A stretch of DNA of 64,000 bases from positions 127,757-191,756 of the forward strand of contig NZ_JBCITM010000007.1 in the NCBI RefSeq assembly GCF_039414295.1, given 5' to 3'. A program made the position numbers and the translations under genes. How positions within the stretch are numbered: position 1 is the first letter of the stretch; the number at the start of each line of letters is the position of its first letter. The notes beneath the pieces are model-generated. The model worked only from the letters and a program-made list of their open reading frames with translations. It had not been told where the DNA came from and did not search any database. Below, piece by piece: positions 34,084 to 42,838 of the stretch. The stretch comes from Anoxynatronum sibiricum (GTDB lineage: Bacteria > Bacillota > Clostridia > Peptostreptococcales > Tindalliaceae).

Positions 34084-35259
34084 TCACCGCTTCACGCAGA
34101 TTTCCAGGGGATAATCAAAGAAATGCTGAATGCCCGTGTCTGTCACATAGAACGAGGCATCCACCTCAAAACCCACATCATCCAGCCAGATTCCGGGAAT
34201 CAGGTGCAGGGCCATGTTTTTCTGCACCACGGTTTTATCACCGGGTCTGACACTGATGGTCTGCTCGCCCCAGTCTGGCGGGTAATTCACTCCGATGGAA
34301 TAGCCGATGCGGGATTCTTTCACCAGACCTGTTTTCTCAATGGTCCTGCGCCAGGTGGCTTCGATTTCTTCGGCGGTTACACCAGGTTTAATCATGTCCA
34401 AGGCAGCGCTCAGCCCTTCCAGCACGGTCTTTCCTGTATCCCTCATCAGAGCCGGAGGTTCCTGCCCCAGATACATGGTGCGGGCAATGGGAACATGATA
34501 GTGCTTGTAAACACCGCAGAGTTCCAGCAACACTGCTTCTTCATTCTCGTATCGTTTTTCTGTCCAGGTGAGGTGAGGGGTTTTGGTGCCTTCTCCCGCC
34601 ATCATCAGTGGTACGATGGCCGGGTAATCGCCGCTGTGCTGTGCTGTACCCCGATACTGAACAGCTGCAATGGCCGAAGCGGCATCGCATTCCCGCACCC
34701 ATGGAGCGATGACTTCCTGGGCGGCGGTCATCACATGGTGGGCAATTTCACCGGCAATTTTCATAAACCCGATCTCTGCATCCGATTTGATCACCCGCAC
34801 CCAGTTCACCAGGGTATTGGCGTCTTTAAAGGTGGCATCAGGAAGGGATTTTTCCAGCTCCACATAGGCCCGGTGGGTGAAATAAAACTGGTCCATTTCC
34901 ACCCCGATGCGCCCTTTGTCCCAGCCTCGCTGTTTAATCACATCTGCCATGTAATGCATGGGATGCTTCACCGTGGACTGGACGTAATCATCTGCATACT
35001 CGAGAATGTTTTCATGGGACAGGATACTGTTGAGCCGCGCCGCATTGGCATCCATGCCCCGGCCGATCCACACCGGCTCCTCCTGTTCCAGGGAAACCAA
35101 CAGGCACTGGTGCACATAAAAGCTCCAACCGTCGTATCCTGACAGATAGTTCATATTGGCCGGCTGAGAAATGAACAACAGGTCGATGCCCCATTCGTTC
35201 ATTTTTTCCTTGGTCCGGCGCACCCGTTCCATGTACTCCTCTTTTGAAAAAACCGCCAT
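34084..35259 (-). CDS. doeA: DoeA-like ectoine hydrolase (metal-free M24/creatinase fold)
   Basis: This pita-bread-fold protein (391 aa) opens with YLSGYDGWSFYVH (38-50) and has GYSIGVNYPPDWGEQTIS (319-336), stretches characteristic of ectoine hydrolases. The usual M24 metal-ligand Asp residues are absent (ELCGVYKHYHVPIART, 246-261), as in the metal-independent creatinase/DoeA branch. The enzyme would open the ectoine ring to acetylated diaminobutyrate. The start follows AAGGAGGGAACAGAAG. The neighbouring TeaA-like TRAP receptor and EutB-like dehydratase support the assignment; creatinase-type activity on another cyclic amidine is the alternative. Confidence 0.75.
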   Translation of the reverse strand: MAVFSKEEYMERVRRTKEKMNEWGIDLLFISQPANMNYLSGYDGWSFYVHQCLLVSLEQEEPVWIGRGMDANAARLNSILSHENILEYADDYVQSTVKHPMHYMADVIKQRGWDKGRIGVEMDQFYFTHRAYVELEKSLPDATFKDANTLVNWVRVIKSDAEIGFMKIAGEIAHHVMTAAQEVIAPWVRECDAASAIAAVQYRGTAQHSGDYPAIVPLMMAGEGTKTPHLTWTEKRYENEEAVLLELCGVYKHYHVPIARTMYLGQEPPALMRDTGKTVLEGLSAALDMIKPGVTAEEIEATWRRTIEKTGLVKESRIGYSIGVNYPPDWGEQTISVRPGDKTVVQKNMALHLIPGIWLDDVGFEVDASFYVTDTGIQHFFDYPLEICVKR

Positions 35260-35302
35260 CTTCTGTTCCCTCCTTATTGGTAGTCACTGGCCATCCGCGT
35301 TC

Positions 35303-36034
35303 TTACAAAAATCTGCCGTCTGCTTCACGTACCACTGCCGAAAAAACGTAGTGAATCATGGTGACAAAATCGAAAACCGGCAGTCCCACCGCCCGCTGCA
35401 CCGCCGGTGCGTAGGGAGGCAGTACGCTGCATTCCAGGAGAATTATTTTCACTGCCGGGTCTTCTTTCACCAGAGCCACAGCGGCAGCCGCCACTTCTTC
35501 TTCCACCCGCTTGACATCCAGCAAACCGGTTTCTTCAATAAAGGCCGATGAAAAAGCAGGCGCCTGCTGTAAGCCTTTCATTCGGATGCGTTCACCCAGA
35601 TTGGCACCACAAAGGGCCAGTACTGCCGGGGTTAACGCATTGGAGTCAACCGTTAAAATACCCATTTTATGTTGGTCGGGAATCAGGTGTGCCAGAAAGG
35701 GAACCTGCAGCAGGCTAGAGAGAAAGACCGGCAGATCCAGCTCTTCCCGCAACGCCTGCTGATAGAGGGCCATGAACCCGCAGTCGCTGGTAATCGCCCT
35801 CACCCCTTCCCGTTTCAGCTCTCTGGCTGCTGCCATCACCTCATCAAGTGCCGAGAGATCATGGCTTAAAATCCGCTTCACCGTTAATCCCGGCACCCGT
35901 TGAAAGCGAACGGGAAAAGGATAGGTGGTGGCATTGGCCACATCTCCCGGAATGAAAGGGGCCTCACTGTCCAGTAATAAGATGCCAATGGCTTCGCCGT
36001 AACTGACCTGACCCGGTTTTTTTCGATAGATCAT
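35303..36034 (-). CDS. Aspartate/glutamate racemase-family protein
   Basis: This 243-residue protein has the two-domain Asp/Glu/hydantoin racemase layout, with a Cys in each half (SDCGFMAL and LLECSVLPPYA) at the positions of the two catalytic thiols. It is not recognisable as EutA of the maleate-isomerase type, although it occupies a comparable place in the cluster. The start follows GGAGGCGATGAG. A racemase or isomerase acting on an amino-acid intermediate such as diaminobutyrate is plausible but unproven. Confidence 0.78.
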   Translation of the reverse strand: MIYRKKPGQVSYGEAIGILLLDSEAPFIPGDVANATTYPFPVRFQRVPGLTVKRILSHDLSALDEVMAAARELKREGVRAITSDCGFMALYQQALREELDLPVFLSSLLQVPFLAHLIPDQHKMGILTVDSNALTPAVLALCGANLGERIRMKGLQQAPAFSSAFIEETGLLDVKRVEEEVAAAAVALVKEDPAVKIILLECSVLPPYAPAVQRAVGLPVFDFVTMIHYVFSAVVREADGRFL

Positions 36035-36052
36035 CTCATCGCCTCCTGCTGT

Positions 36053-37330
36053 CTAAAAGAGTGCCGAATTGGGCAGGAACAGGGCAATTTGAGGGAAAAG
36101 CACCAGCAGCACCGTCGCCAGCATGAGAATGGCAATGAACGGCGGGGTGTTACGAATAATTTCCAAATAGGGTCGTCTGAAAATCAGCTGTGCGGTGAAA
36201 ATGTCGCAGCCGAAGGGAGGTGTTGCCGAACCGATGGCACACTGCAGCACCACCAGCACTCCCAGCAGAATGGGATCTACCCCGGTCTGAATGACGTAAG
36301 GTGCAAAGATGGGACTCAGCACATAAATGGCCACAATGGGGTCCACAAACATGCAGGCAATGAAGTAAGCCGCCACCACAATGAAGATCACATATAAATA
36401 GGACGGATTTTCTCCAAAAAGCAGGGGCAGGTATGTTTGGGGAATGCGCAGAAAGCTGAGGAGCCAGGAAAAGGCACTGCCGGCCCCCACCAGGATAAAG
36501 ACCACTCCTGTGACAACACCCGTTTGCAGAAAATGATCGATGAGATCCCCAAAACGAATGGTGCGGTAGATGATTCCCTCAAGGATCAGTGCGTACAGCA
36601 CCGAAACAGCCGCCGCTTCTGTGGGGCTGAAAAAGCCGCCATAGATACCTCCAATGATAATCACCGGAAATCCCATCACCAGAATGCCGCCCTTTACTGC
36701 ATCCATTCGCTCTTTGGCATCGGCTTTGGGAATACCGGCAATGTTATTTTTCTTGGAGTAATAGACACAGTAAATGGAAAACATGAAAAAGATCAGCAGT
36801 CCCGGCCCCACTCCCGCCAGAAAAAGTTTTCCCACAGAAGTGCCTGTGACAACACCATAAACGATGAACCCGATACTGGGGGGAATCAAAAAGGCAATAT
36901 CACTGGAATTGATGATGAGTCCCAGGGTAAAGGGACTGGAGTAACCAGCTTCCAGCAGCATGGGCCGCATGGTGCCGCCAATGGCTGCCACAGTAGCCTG
37001 GGTTGATCCGGATACGGCTCCGAAGAGGGTGCAGGCGGCATTGGTGGTAATGGCCAGCCCGCCGGGAATATGCCCCAAAAAAGCTTTTACCATACGAATC
37101 AGCCGTTTCGCTGCCTGTCCTGCCGTAATGATATTGGCTGCCAGAATGAACATGGGCACCGCCACCAATGACGGCGGAATCATTCCGGTGACCACCTGTT
37201 GAATGATGACATTCATGTTGAAAGTGGGCATATTGACGTAAATGTAGAGAATGAGAGATCCCAGCAAAACAACCATGAAGGGAAATCCCAACAGCAGTTT
37301 GGTAATCATGGTACCTACCAGTAGTAGCAT
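36053..37330 (-). CDS. TRAP transporter large permease (DctM/TeaC family), presumed ectoine uptake
   Basis: This is the large membrane subunit of the second TRAP system (425 aa, about 11-12 helices), with GAVSGSTQATVAAIGG and IAFLIPPSIGFIVYG as family hallmarks. The start follows AGAGGTGAGAAC. It is encoded directly after the small permease. Substrate assignment rests on the binding protein upstream. Confidence 0.92.
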   Translation of the reverse strand: MLLLVGTMITKLLLGFPFMVVLLGSLILYIYVNMPTFNMNVIIQQVVTGMIPPSLVAVPMFILAANIITAGQAAKRLIRMVKAFLGHIPGGLAITTNAACTLFGAVSGSTQATVAAIGGTMRPMLLEAGYSSPFTLGLIINSSDIAFLIPPSIGFIVYGVVTGTSVGKLFLAGVGPGLLIFFMFSIYCVYYSKKNNIAGIPKADAKERMDAVKGGILVMGFPVIIIGGIYGGFFSPTEAAAVSVLYALILEGIIYRTIRFGDLIDHFLQTGVVTGVVFILVGAGSAFSWLLSFLRIPQTYLPLLFGENPSYLYVIFIVVAAYFIACMFVDPIVAIYVLSPIFAPYVIQTGVDPILLGVLVVLQCAIGSATPPFGCDIFTAQLIFRRPYLEIIRNTPPFIAILMLATVLLVLFPQIALFLPNSALF

Positions 37331-37345
37331 GTTCTCACCTCTCTC

Positions 37346-38002
37346 TTAAGCCATGGGCGGATGCTGGCCTGATTTGTCAGTATCTTCAAGTTCCTTCATT
37401 TCTTCCACCATTTCCTCCGCCATGTCTTCAAACTTTTCTGCCAGCTGCTGCAGTTCCTCTGCCTCATATTCACCCTGTTGTTCCGGTGACAGCCACACCT
37501 CAGGCACCGTCAGATTTTTAATGATGGTTCGCACATACTGAACCCCGGCAGAGAAGAAACCCAGGGGGATAATGGCCAGAAAAGTCCAGTAGGGCAGCCG
37601 CAAAGCCGGCGTACGGTGAGACATGGTTCGGGCAGTGCTCATGTAGCTAAAGGCATAGCTGGACAGCAGAAACATGACCACAGCACTGATGGTGCAGATG
37701 ATAATGATCATCACTTTTTGCATTTTGGGGTTCATGGCGTCAAAGAAGGCACCCATTCGAATGTGCCGCGCTTTTCGGACGCCGTAGCTGACCCCCACAA
37801 AGGTGATGAGGACCACCAGCAGTTCTGTCAGTTCTTCCACAAAATAGATGCTGACAAAAAAGGTTCTGGCAAACACATTGACAATCACCAGCGTGGCCAG
37901 GCAAAAAACACCCAGCGACAGCACAATCACCTCAAACCAGTCAAAGGCACGACCAAAGACTTTAAAAAGAAAGGAGAAACTCATCTTATTTTCTGCTTCC
38001 AT
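37346..38002 (-). CDS. TRAP transporter small permease (DctQ/TeaB family) with acidic C-terminal tail
   Basis: This small subunit (218 aa) has four helices and then an unusual acidic tail of about 50 residues (ELQQLAEKFEDMAEEMVEEM and onward) predicted to be helical or coiled. The ATG at 38002 follows GGAGTGTCGCC; the frame upstream to 38041 runs through a hairpin and is not needed. The tail makes it longer than the DctQ of the first TRAP system (157 aa). Confidence 0.9.
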   Translation of the reverse strand: MEAENKMSFSFLFKVFGRAFDWFEVIVLSLGVFCLATLVIVNVFARTFFVSIYFVEELTELLVVLITFVGVSYGVRKARHIRMGAFFDAMNPKMQKVMIIIICTISAVVMFLLSSYAFSYMSTARTMSHRTPALRLPYWTFLAIIPLGFFSAGVQYVRTIIKNLTVPEVWLSPEQQGEYEAEELQQLAEKFEDMAEEMVEEMKELEDTDKSGQHPPMA

Positions 38003-38021
38003 GGCGACACTCCTTTCAGAG

Positions 38022-38056
38022 TTCTCCGGCAAACCATCCATCGGTTTGCCGGAGAA
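38022..38056 (-). other. Intercistronic hairpin between the TRAP receptor and small-permease genes
   Basis: A perfect 14-bp stem (TTCTCCGGCAAACC/GGTTTGCCGGAGAA) with a 7-base loop lies just past the receptor stop codon and has no T tract. It is placed exactly as the hairpins after the other two receptor genes, at 3001-3023 and 21736-21762. Confidence 0.65.
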
Positions 38057-38074
38057 AAGTAGCTGTATTAGTGG

Positions 38075-39235
38075 TTAGTCAATTCCCAGAGCTGCCTTGG
38101 CATTTTCGATGTCATTCAGCAAGGCTTCCAGAATTTCCTCAGCCTGTGGCCCGCCGATTTCCAGGAACTTATCGTAGACAGGCATGGCCAGTTCTCTAAA
38201 AGCCTCCTGCTCTTCGCCTCTGATTTCGTGATACACAATTTCAGGCCGCTCAGCCATCATGGCCGCCAGATCTTCTTCATGGCGGGCTTCAATCCATTCG
38301 GCTGCCGGAATAATGGCATCGATCCACCAATTTCGCATTTCCTGCTGCATTTCCGGGGGCAGTGAGTCAAAGAACTGCATGTTCACCGTGGGGATGCCGG
38401 TGAAGGGTTCTGCATATATTTCAGTGAGGTAGTCCTGCACTTCATAGAAGTTCATGCTGCGGATGGCAAAAATGGGATTCACCTGTCCGTCAATGAGGTT
38501 GGTCTGCAGGCCCCCATAAATTTCTCCGTAGTTCATGGGCGTGGGTGCCGCCCCATAAGCCAGGTAGTCTTCCACCAGCAGCGCTGATCCCATGACCCGC
38601 ACTTTCAATCCCCGCATGTCATCCACATTCTGAATGGGACGGTTGGAAGTGATGGTCTGCCAGCCTTCGTACATGAGACTCAAGGGAACCAGTCCGTTAC
38701 GGCGAAAAGCTTCTTCAAGAACGTCCATGAAATCTCCGTTGCGCACCACCCAGTCCATGGCTTCTCCAATCCGTTCATCTGGCCACAGATAATGGAGAGC
38801 CAGTACCTGGGCCTCGGGAACAAAGGCGCTGATCCAGGCAAAATCGGTGAAGACGTATTCCACCACACCCAACTGAGCCAACTCATTGATATCCCGGGTG
38901 TCACCCAAGGTTCCGTAGGGGTATACCGTCACGTCGTACATACCGTCGGTGACTTCCCGCATGTGATCGGCATAATGCTCAGCCCACACGGTCATGAAGT
39001 CACCTTCGATTTCTTCAGAAGCAAACTTCGGCTCCAGTTTGCGGTCCAATACCAGTCCACCAGATGCTTCTCCCGGTTCTGCCGGTTCCGATGGTGCTGC
39101 CGGTTCAGCAGGTTCTGCAGGTTCTGCGGGGGCTGGAGCCGGACTGCCGCAGCCTGCCAGTGCAATGGTGCCCACCAGTGCAATCAGCAGCAGTAAAACG
39201 GTCAGTTTCTTCATGGTCGCCGTGCTTTTTTTCAT
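38075..39235 (-). CDS. TRAP transporter solute-binding lipoprotein, TeaA/UehA-like
   Basis: This receptor (386 aa) has a lipoprotein signal (ALAGCGS) and a long Pro/Ala/Glu repeat tether. The DctP body includes ASEEIEGDF, the anchor region GLKVRVMG, and APTPMNYGEIYGGLQTNLIDGQ, which closely parallels the ectoine receptor TeaA (ATPTPLPWGEVYGGLQTGIIDGQ in memory). A Trp of TeaA is replaced here by Tyr. Ectoine or hydroxyectoine uptake is therefore likely but not certain. The start follows AAAGGAGGAGAAATA. Confidence 0.85.
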   Translation of the reverse strand: MKKSTATMKKLTVLLLLIALVGTIALAGCGSPAPAPAEPAEPAEPAAPSEPAEPGEASGGLVLDRKLEPKFASEEIEGDFMTVWAEHYADHMREVTDGMYDVTVYPYGTLGDTRDINELAQLGVVEYVFTDFAWISAFVPEAQVLALHYLWPDERIGEAMDWVVRNGDFMDVLEEAFRRNGLVPLSLMYEGWQTITSNRPIQNVDDMRGLKVRVMGSALLVEDYLAYGAAPTPMNYGEIYGGLQTNLIDGQVNPIFAIRSMNFYEVQDYLTEIYAEPFTGIPTVNMQFFDSLPPEMQQEMRNWWIDAIIPAAEWIEARHEEDLAAMMAERPEIVYHEIRGEEQEAFRELAMPVYDKFLEIGGPQAEEILEALLNDIENAKAALGID

Positions 39236-39385
39236 TATTTCTCCTCCTTTTATGGCTCGATGTTCTATTAACCATCCCTTTCTGCGCTTTTTGGCTGCGT
39301 TGCTTCCAGGTTTCAGCGCAGGCGGGATTGGTGTATCCTTGGCAATCTTTCGAATAATCAGTAAATATGCGTGGCAGGTATCCCC

Positions 39386-40603
39386 TTACAGGCGGTTCTC
39401 TACCCCAGACTCATCCGATGCCACCGGTCTTGCCGGTGCCTGAAAATAAGCCATTGCTGCCTTCACCAGCAGCTCCACGCCTTTCACCAGCACCGATTCA
39501 TCTATGTTGAACTTGGGGTGATGGTGGGGGTAATGGGTTTTCTTCTCTTCGTCACCGGCACCCAGAAAAGCGAAGGCACCAGGCACCCGGGCAGTGAATT
39601 CTGAAAAATCTTCACTGGCCATACTGGCATAGGGCAGCAGGCACGTGTCGCCTCCCATGACGCGGGCTGCCGTTTCTGTCATCAGCCGGGTCATTGCCGG
39701 GTGGTTGATCAGCGGAATGTTTTCCCGAAACCAGGTCATTTCACAGGTACAGCCATGGGTGGCGGCCACTTGTTCCGCCAGACGGCGCAGCCGCTGCACC
39801 GGTCTGTCTTCCCGGTCATCATAGAGCGTGCGTATGGAGCCTTCCAACGTCACTGTGTCGGGAATGATATTGGCTTTGGTGCCGCCGCTGATTTTGCCGA
39901 ACATGATCACCGTGGGCTTCATCAGGCTGATTTCCCGGGTTTGAATGCGCTGGGCCGTTTGAATCAGGTCGGCAGCAGCAATCACCGGATCTCTGGCGGT
40001 TTCCGGGTAACCGGTGTGACCACCGGCACCCCGCATGGTGATACTGAAGATATCCAAGCCAGCCATCACACCACCTGATGACAATCCGACAGTACCGCTT
40101 TTCAGCGGCGTCCAGACATGCAGGCCCAGTGCTGCATCCACTTGTGGGTTTTCCAGCACGCCGGCTTCGATCATGGGCAGGGCCCCCGCATTCTCTTCAT
40201 TGGGTTGAAACACCAGCTTGATGGTCCCTTTCAGTTGTTCCCGGTGTTGCATGAGCACCTTAGCCGCCACCAGCAGTATGGCCGTATGGGCATCGTGGGC
40301 ACAGGCATGCATGACGCCCTCGTTTTGCGATTGGTAAAGAAGACCGGTTTCTTCCTGCACCGGCAGTGCGTCCATGTCGGCCCGCAGCATCAGCACCGGC
40401 TCCTGTTTCGTTCCTTGTATCATGCCCACCACACCGGTTCCAGCCATGCGACAGGTGGAAACTCCCAGTTGCCCCAGGTAGGTTTCCACTGCCGCCGCCG
40501 TCCGGTGTTCTTCAAACCCTACTTCCGGATGGGCATGAAAATCCCGGCGCAGGGCGATGAGTTCCTCTTCCAGTGCTTCAATCTGTTGCCGAATGGCATC
40601 CAT
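39386..40603 (-). CDS. M20D-family amidohydrolase (aminoacylase/hippuricase-like)
   Basis: This zinc or manganese amidohydrolase (405 aa) has the metal-site stretches RRDFHAHPEVGFEEHRTA, HACAHDAHTA and NEENAGALPMIEAG, and a GHTGYPETARDP dimerisation region. It would remove acyl groups from N-acylated amino acids. In this cluster it could deacetylate the N-acetyl-diaminobutyrate released by the DoeA-like enzyme, replacing DoeB, which belongs to a different (aspartoacylase) family. The ATG at 40603 is about 14 bases from GGAGGGG, a long gap. It begins 20 bases after the IclR gene. Confidence 0.85.
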   Translation of the reverse strand: MDAIRQQIEALEEELIALRRDFHAHPEVGFEEHRTAAAVETYLGQLGVSTCRMAGTGVVGMIQGTKQEPVLMLRADMDALPVQEETGLLYQSQNEGVMHACAHDAHTAILLVAAKVLMQHREQLKGTIKLVFQPNEENAGALPMIEAGVLENPQVDAALGLHVWTPLKSGTVGLSSGGVMAGLDIFSITMRGAGGHTGYPETARDPVIAAADLIQTAQRIQTREISLMKPTVIMFGKISGGTKANIIPDTVTLEGSIRTLYDDREDRPVQRLRRLAEQVAATHGCTCEMTWFRENIPLINHPAMTRLMTETAARVMGGDTCLLPYASMASEDFSEFTARVPGAFAFLGAGDEEKKTHYPHHHPKFNIDESVLVKGVELLVKAAMAYFQAPARPVASDESGVENRL

Positions 40604-40622
40604 GAGGCATTGATCCCCTCCT

Positions 40623-41435
40623 TTATCCCTGCCAGCCCAGAAAGACCGACAGTCTGTTGGTGGCATCTTTCAGCCCTGTCTGAATCTGGCTGATTTTGTT
40701 GAAGGTCATGCGAATGCTGGCACCGCTGACACTCACGGCCGCCACAATCTCATTCTTGTAGTCTCTCACCGGCATGGCCACACAGGTAAGCCCCGCGCAG
40801 AACTCTTCATCGTCAATGCTGTAGCCCTGGCGTCTGATTTTCTCCAGTTCGGTCATCAGATCATCCATGTTGGTGATGGTGTTGGAGGTATATACTTCAA
40901 AGGGTGTGTCTCCAAAAATGAGGATCACTTCTTCCCGGGTCATTTCCGAGAGCATGACTTTTCCCATGGCGGTGGCATGAAGGGATTCCCGGGCGCCAAT
41001 TTGCAGGTTGGCGATAAGGGAGGTTTTGGGACTTACCTTGGAAATGGTCACCACGCTGTCTTTCACCCGAACCCCCAGGTTCACCGTTTCCTCACAGTGG
41101 TCGCAGAGCTCCTGAAGAATCTGCTTGTCAACGTTATACAAGTTGCGCTGACGGGGAATCACATTTCCCACTTCAAAGAGTTTCCAACCCAGCTGATACC
41201 GTTTGCTCTCCTCATTTTGTTCAATGTAGTTTTTGGCCACCATGGTTTCCATAATGCGGTGAACCGTGCTTTTTCCCAGCTTCATTTCCTTGCTCAACTC
41301 ACTGATGCTGATCCCGTCCCGATAGTTGTCTCCTGAAAGTAAATCAAAGACTTCCAATGCTTTTTCAACGGTTTGCACCGGATATTTGGGAATTTTGACT
41401 TCTTTCTTTTGAGTGGTTTTTTCTGTTTTCTCCAT
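40623..41435 (-). CDS. IclR-family transcriptional regulator
   Basis: This regulator (270 aa) has an N-terminal winged helix (about 20-80, ISELSKEMKLGKSTVHRIMETM) and a C-terminal IclR effector domain (LHATAMGKVMLSEM, DDEEFCAGLTCVAMPV). It heads the operon running through M20, TRAP, racemase, doeA, eutB and ridA and is its likely local regulator. Known ectoine clusters usually carry a MocR/GntR-type EnuR or an AsnC-type regulator instead, so this is a different regulatory arrangement. Confidence 0.92.
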   Translation of the reverse strand: MEKTEKTTQKKEVKIPKYPVQTVEKALEVFDLLSGDNYRDGISISELSKEMKLGKSTVHRIMETMVAKNYIEQNEESKRYQLGWKLFEVGNVIPRQRNLYNVDKQILQELCDHCEETVNLGVRVKDSVVTISKVSPKTSLIANLQIGARESLHATAMGKVMLSEMTREEVILIFGDTPFEVYTSNTITNMDDLMTELEKIRRQGYSIDDEEFCAGLTCVAMPVRDYKNEIVAAVSVSGASIRMTFNKISQIQTGLKDATNRLSVFLGWQG

Positions 41436-41518
41436 GATTGATACACCTGACTTTCACTTTTTCTTCCCAGTATAGCAGACAGATGAGAACAATTCATACC
41501 GGTAGGGAAACAAGTGAG

Positions 41519-41553
41519 GGAAAATGGGTTTTCCACAAAGACCGGAAAACCCA
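41519..41553 (-). terminator. Intrinsic terminator of the panB operon
   Basis: On the minus strand TGGGTTTTCC pairs with GGAAAACCCA around a 9-base loop, followed by TTTTCC. It directly follows the dehydrogenase stop and precedes the IclR gene. Confidence 0.75.
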
Positions 41554-41560
41554 CCAGAGA

Positions 41561-42796
41561 TTAGACCCAGCCCCGCGCTTTCATGGATTTGCTGACTTTT
41601 GTCAGCGCATTGATCCAGGCAGCATTGCGCAGCGATGTGTGTTTCGCCTCTGCCGTTGCCATTGTTTCACGATAGGCCTTCACAATGCGTTCTTTCAATC
41701 TGGCATTCACTGTTTCAAGATCCCAGTAGGAATCCGTCAGGCCCTGGGTGCGCTCAAAAGCACACACAATGGCACTGCCACAGTTTGTCAGAACGTCGGG
41801 GACAATATGCACCTGTTTTTCCTGCAGTATTTTTTCACCTTCTGGAGTTACCGGCCCATTGGCGCATTCCATGATCACCCTGGCCTTCACCTGATGAGCG
41901 TTGTCTTCATGAATCACACTCTGAACGGCTGCAGGCATTAAAATATCACATTCAAGGGCAAACAGCGCTTCATTGGTAATGGGAGTGGTACCTGGAAAAT
42001 CAACGACTGAACGAGTTTCATCCACATAGGCTTCAAGGGCAGGCATGTCCAGTCCCTGAGGATGATGAATGCCGCCATGAATATCTGCCACGGCGATGAT
42101 TTTGTAGCCTTCCTGATGCAGAAGCCGGGCAGCAATGCGCCCCACATTCCCGTACCCCTGAAGGGCAACAGTGGCACCCTTGGGAATGCCCAGATCTTTA
42201 ATCACTTCCATGGTGACAAAGAAGGCCCCAGTGCCGGTGGCTTCCATACTGCCCACGGTACCGCTGGTTTCTGCCGGTTTGTCGTTGATAGCTGCCGGGC
42301 TGTGGAATCCGTTGATTTCTTCGTATTCATCCAGCATCCAGGCCATGGTTTTGGCGCTGGTGCCAATGTCAGCGCCCGGTACATCCACCCAGGCACCCTT
42401 CATGGGAAGTTTTCGGATGTAAGCCCTGGAGAGTCGTTCCAGTTCACCTTCACTGAGCTTGGCGGGATCCACCCGCACACCGCCCTTGCCGCCGCCGGCG
42501 GGAATGCCTCCCACTGCATGTTTAATGGTCATCCAGAAACCCAGCGCTTTCACTGTATCCAAATCCAGATTGGGGACAAACCGCAGGCCATTTTTCACCT
42601 GGCCCAGGGCATCGTTATAATGTACCCGGTAAGCCGTGAAAATCTCCAGTTCACCATTATCCATTTTCATGGGGATGGCAAATTCAAAAACCCGTTTGGG
42701 CTGACTGAGCATCTTGACAACATTAGGTTCAATCCCTGCCAGTTCACTGGCTTCAGCCAGGGTTGTCAAGGCGGTTTCAAAAGGATTCTTACTCAT
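41561..42796 (-). CDS. Glutamate/amino-acid dehydrogenase family (ELFV)
   Basis: This NAD(P)-linked oxidative deaminase (411 aa) has the ELFV motifs TIKHAVGGIPAGGGKGG (with the catalytic-region lysines), VPGADIGTS (Asp retained; the usual sequence is PAPD), and the Rossmann stretch LQGYGNVGRIAA. Length and motifs resemble glutamate dehydrogenase more than leucine dehydrogenase (about 365 aa). The altered VPGAD segment and the neighbouring panB homologue leave open a branched-chain or other substrate. The ATG at 42796 follows GGGAGGAATTTG. Confidence 0.87.
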   Translation of the reverse strand: MSKNPFETALTTLAEASELAGIEPNVVKMLSQPKRVFEFAIPMKMDNGELEIFTAYRVHYNDALGQVKNGLRFVPNLDLDTVKALGFWMTIKHAVGGIPAGGGKGGVRVDPAKLSEGELERLSRAYIRKLPMKGAWVDVPGADIGTSAKTMAWMLDEYEEINGFHSPAAINDKPAETSGTVGSMEATGTGAFFVTMEVIKDLGIPKGATVALQGYGNVGRIAARLLHQEGYKIIAVADIHGGIHHPQGLDMPALEAYVDETRSVVDFPGTTPITNEALFALECDILMPAAVQSVIHEDNAHQVKARVIMECANGPVTPEGEKILQEKQVHIVPDVLTNCGSAIVCAFERTQGLTDSYWDLETVNARLKERIVKAYRETMATAEAKHTSLRNAAWINALTKVSKSMKARGWV

Positions 42797-42838
42797 CAAA
42801 TTCCTCCCGTCTTTTTCTGTATTCACGTTGCTTCGTGT

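Noticed and set aside
33931..35142. 403-codon open frame on the plus strand
   Set aside because: It is antisense to the doeA-like gene, which has clear family motifs and a ribosome site.
35303..36034. Naming the racemase-family gene eutA
   Set aside because: EutA belongs to the maleate-isomerase/arylmalonate-decarboxylase group; this protein lacks its start and motif pattern.
39386..40603. Naming the M20D amidohydrolase doeB
   Set aside because: DoeB is of the aspartoacylase family; a functional replacement is possible, but not homology.
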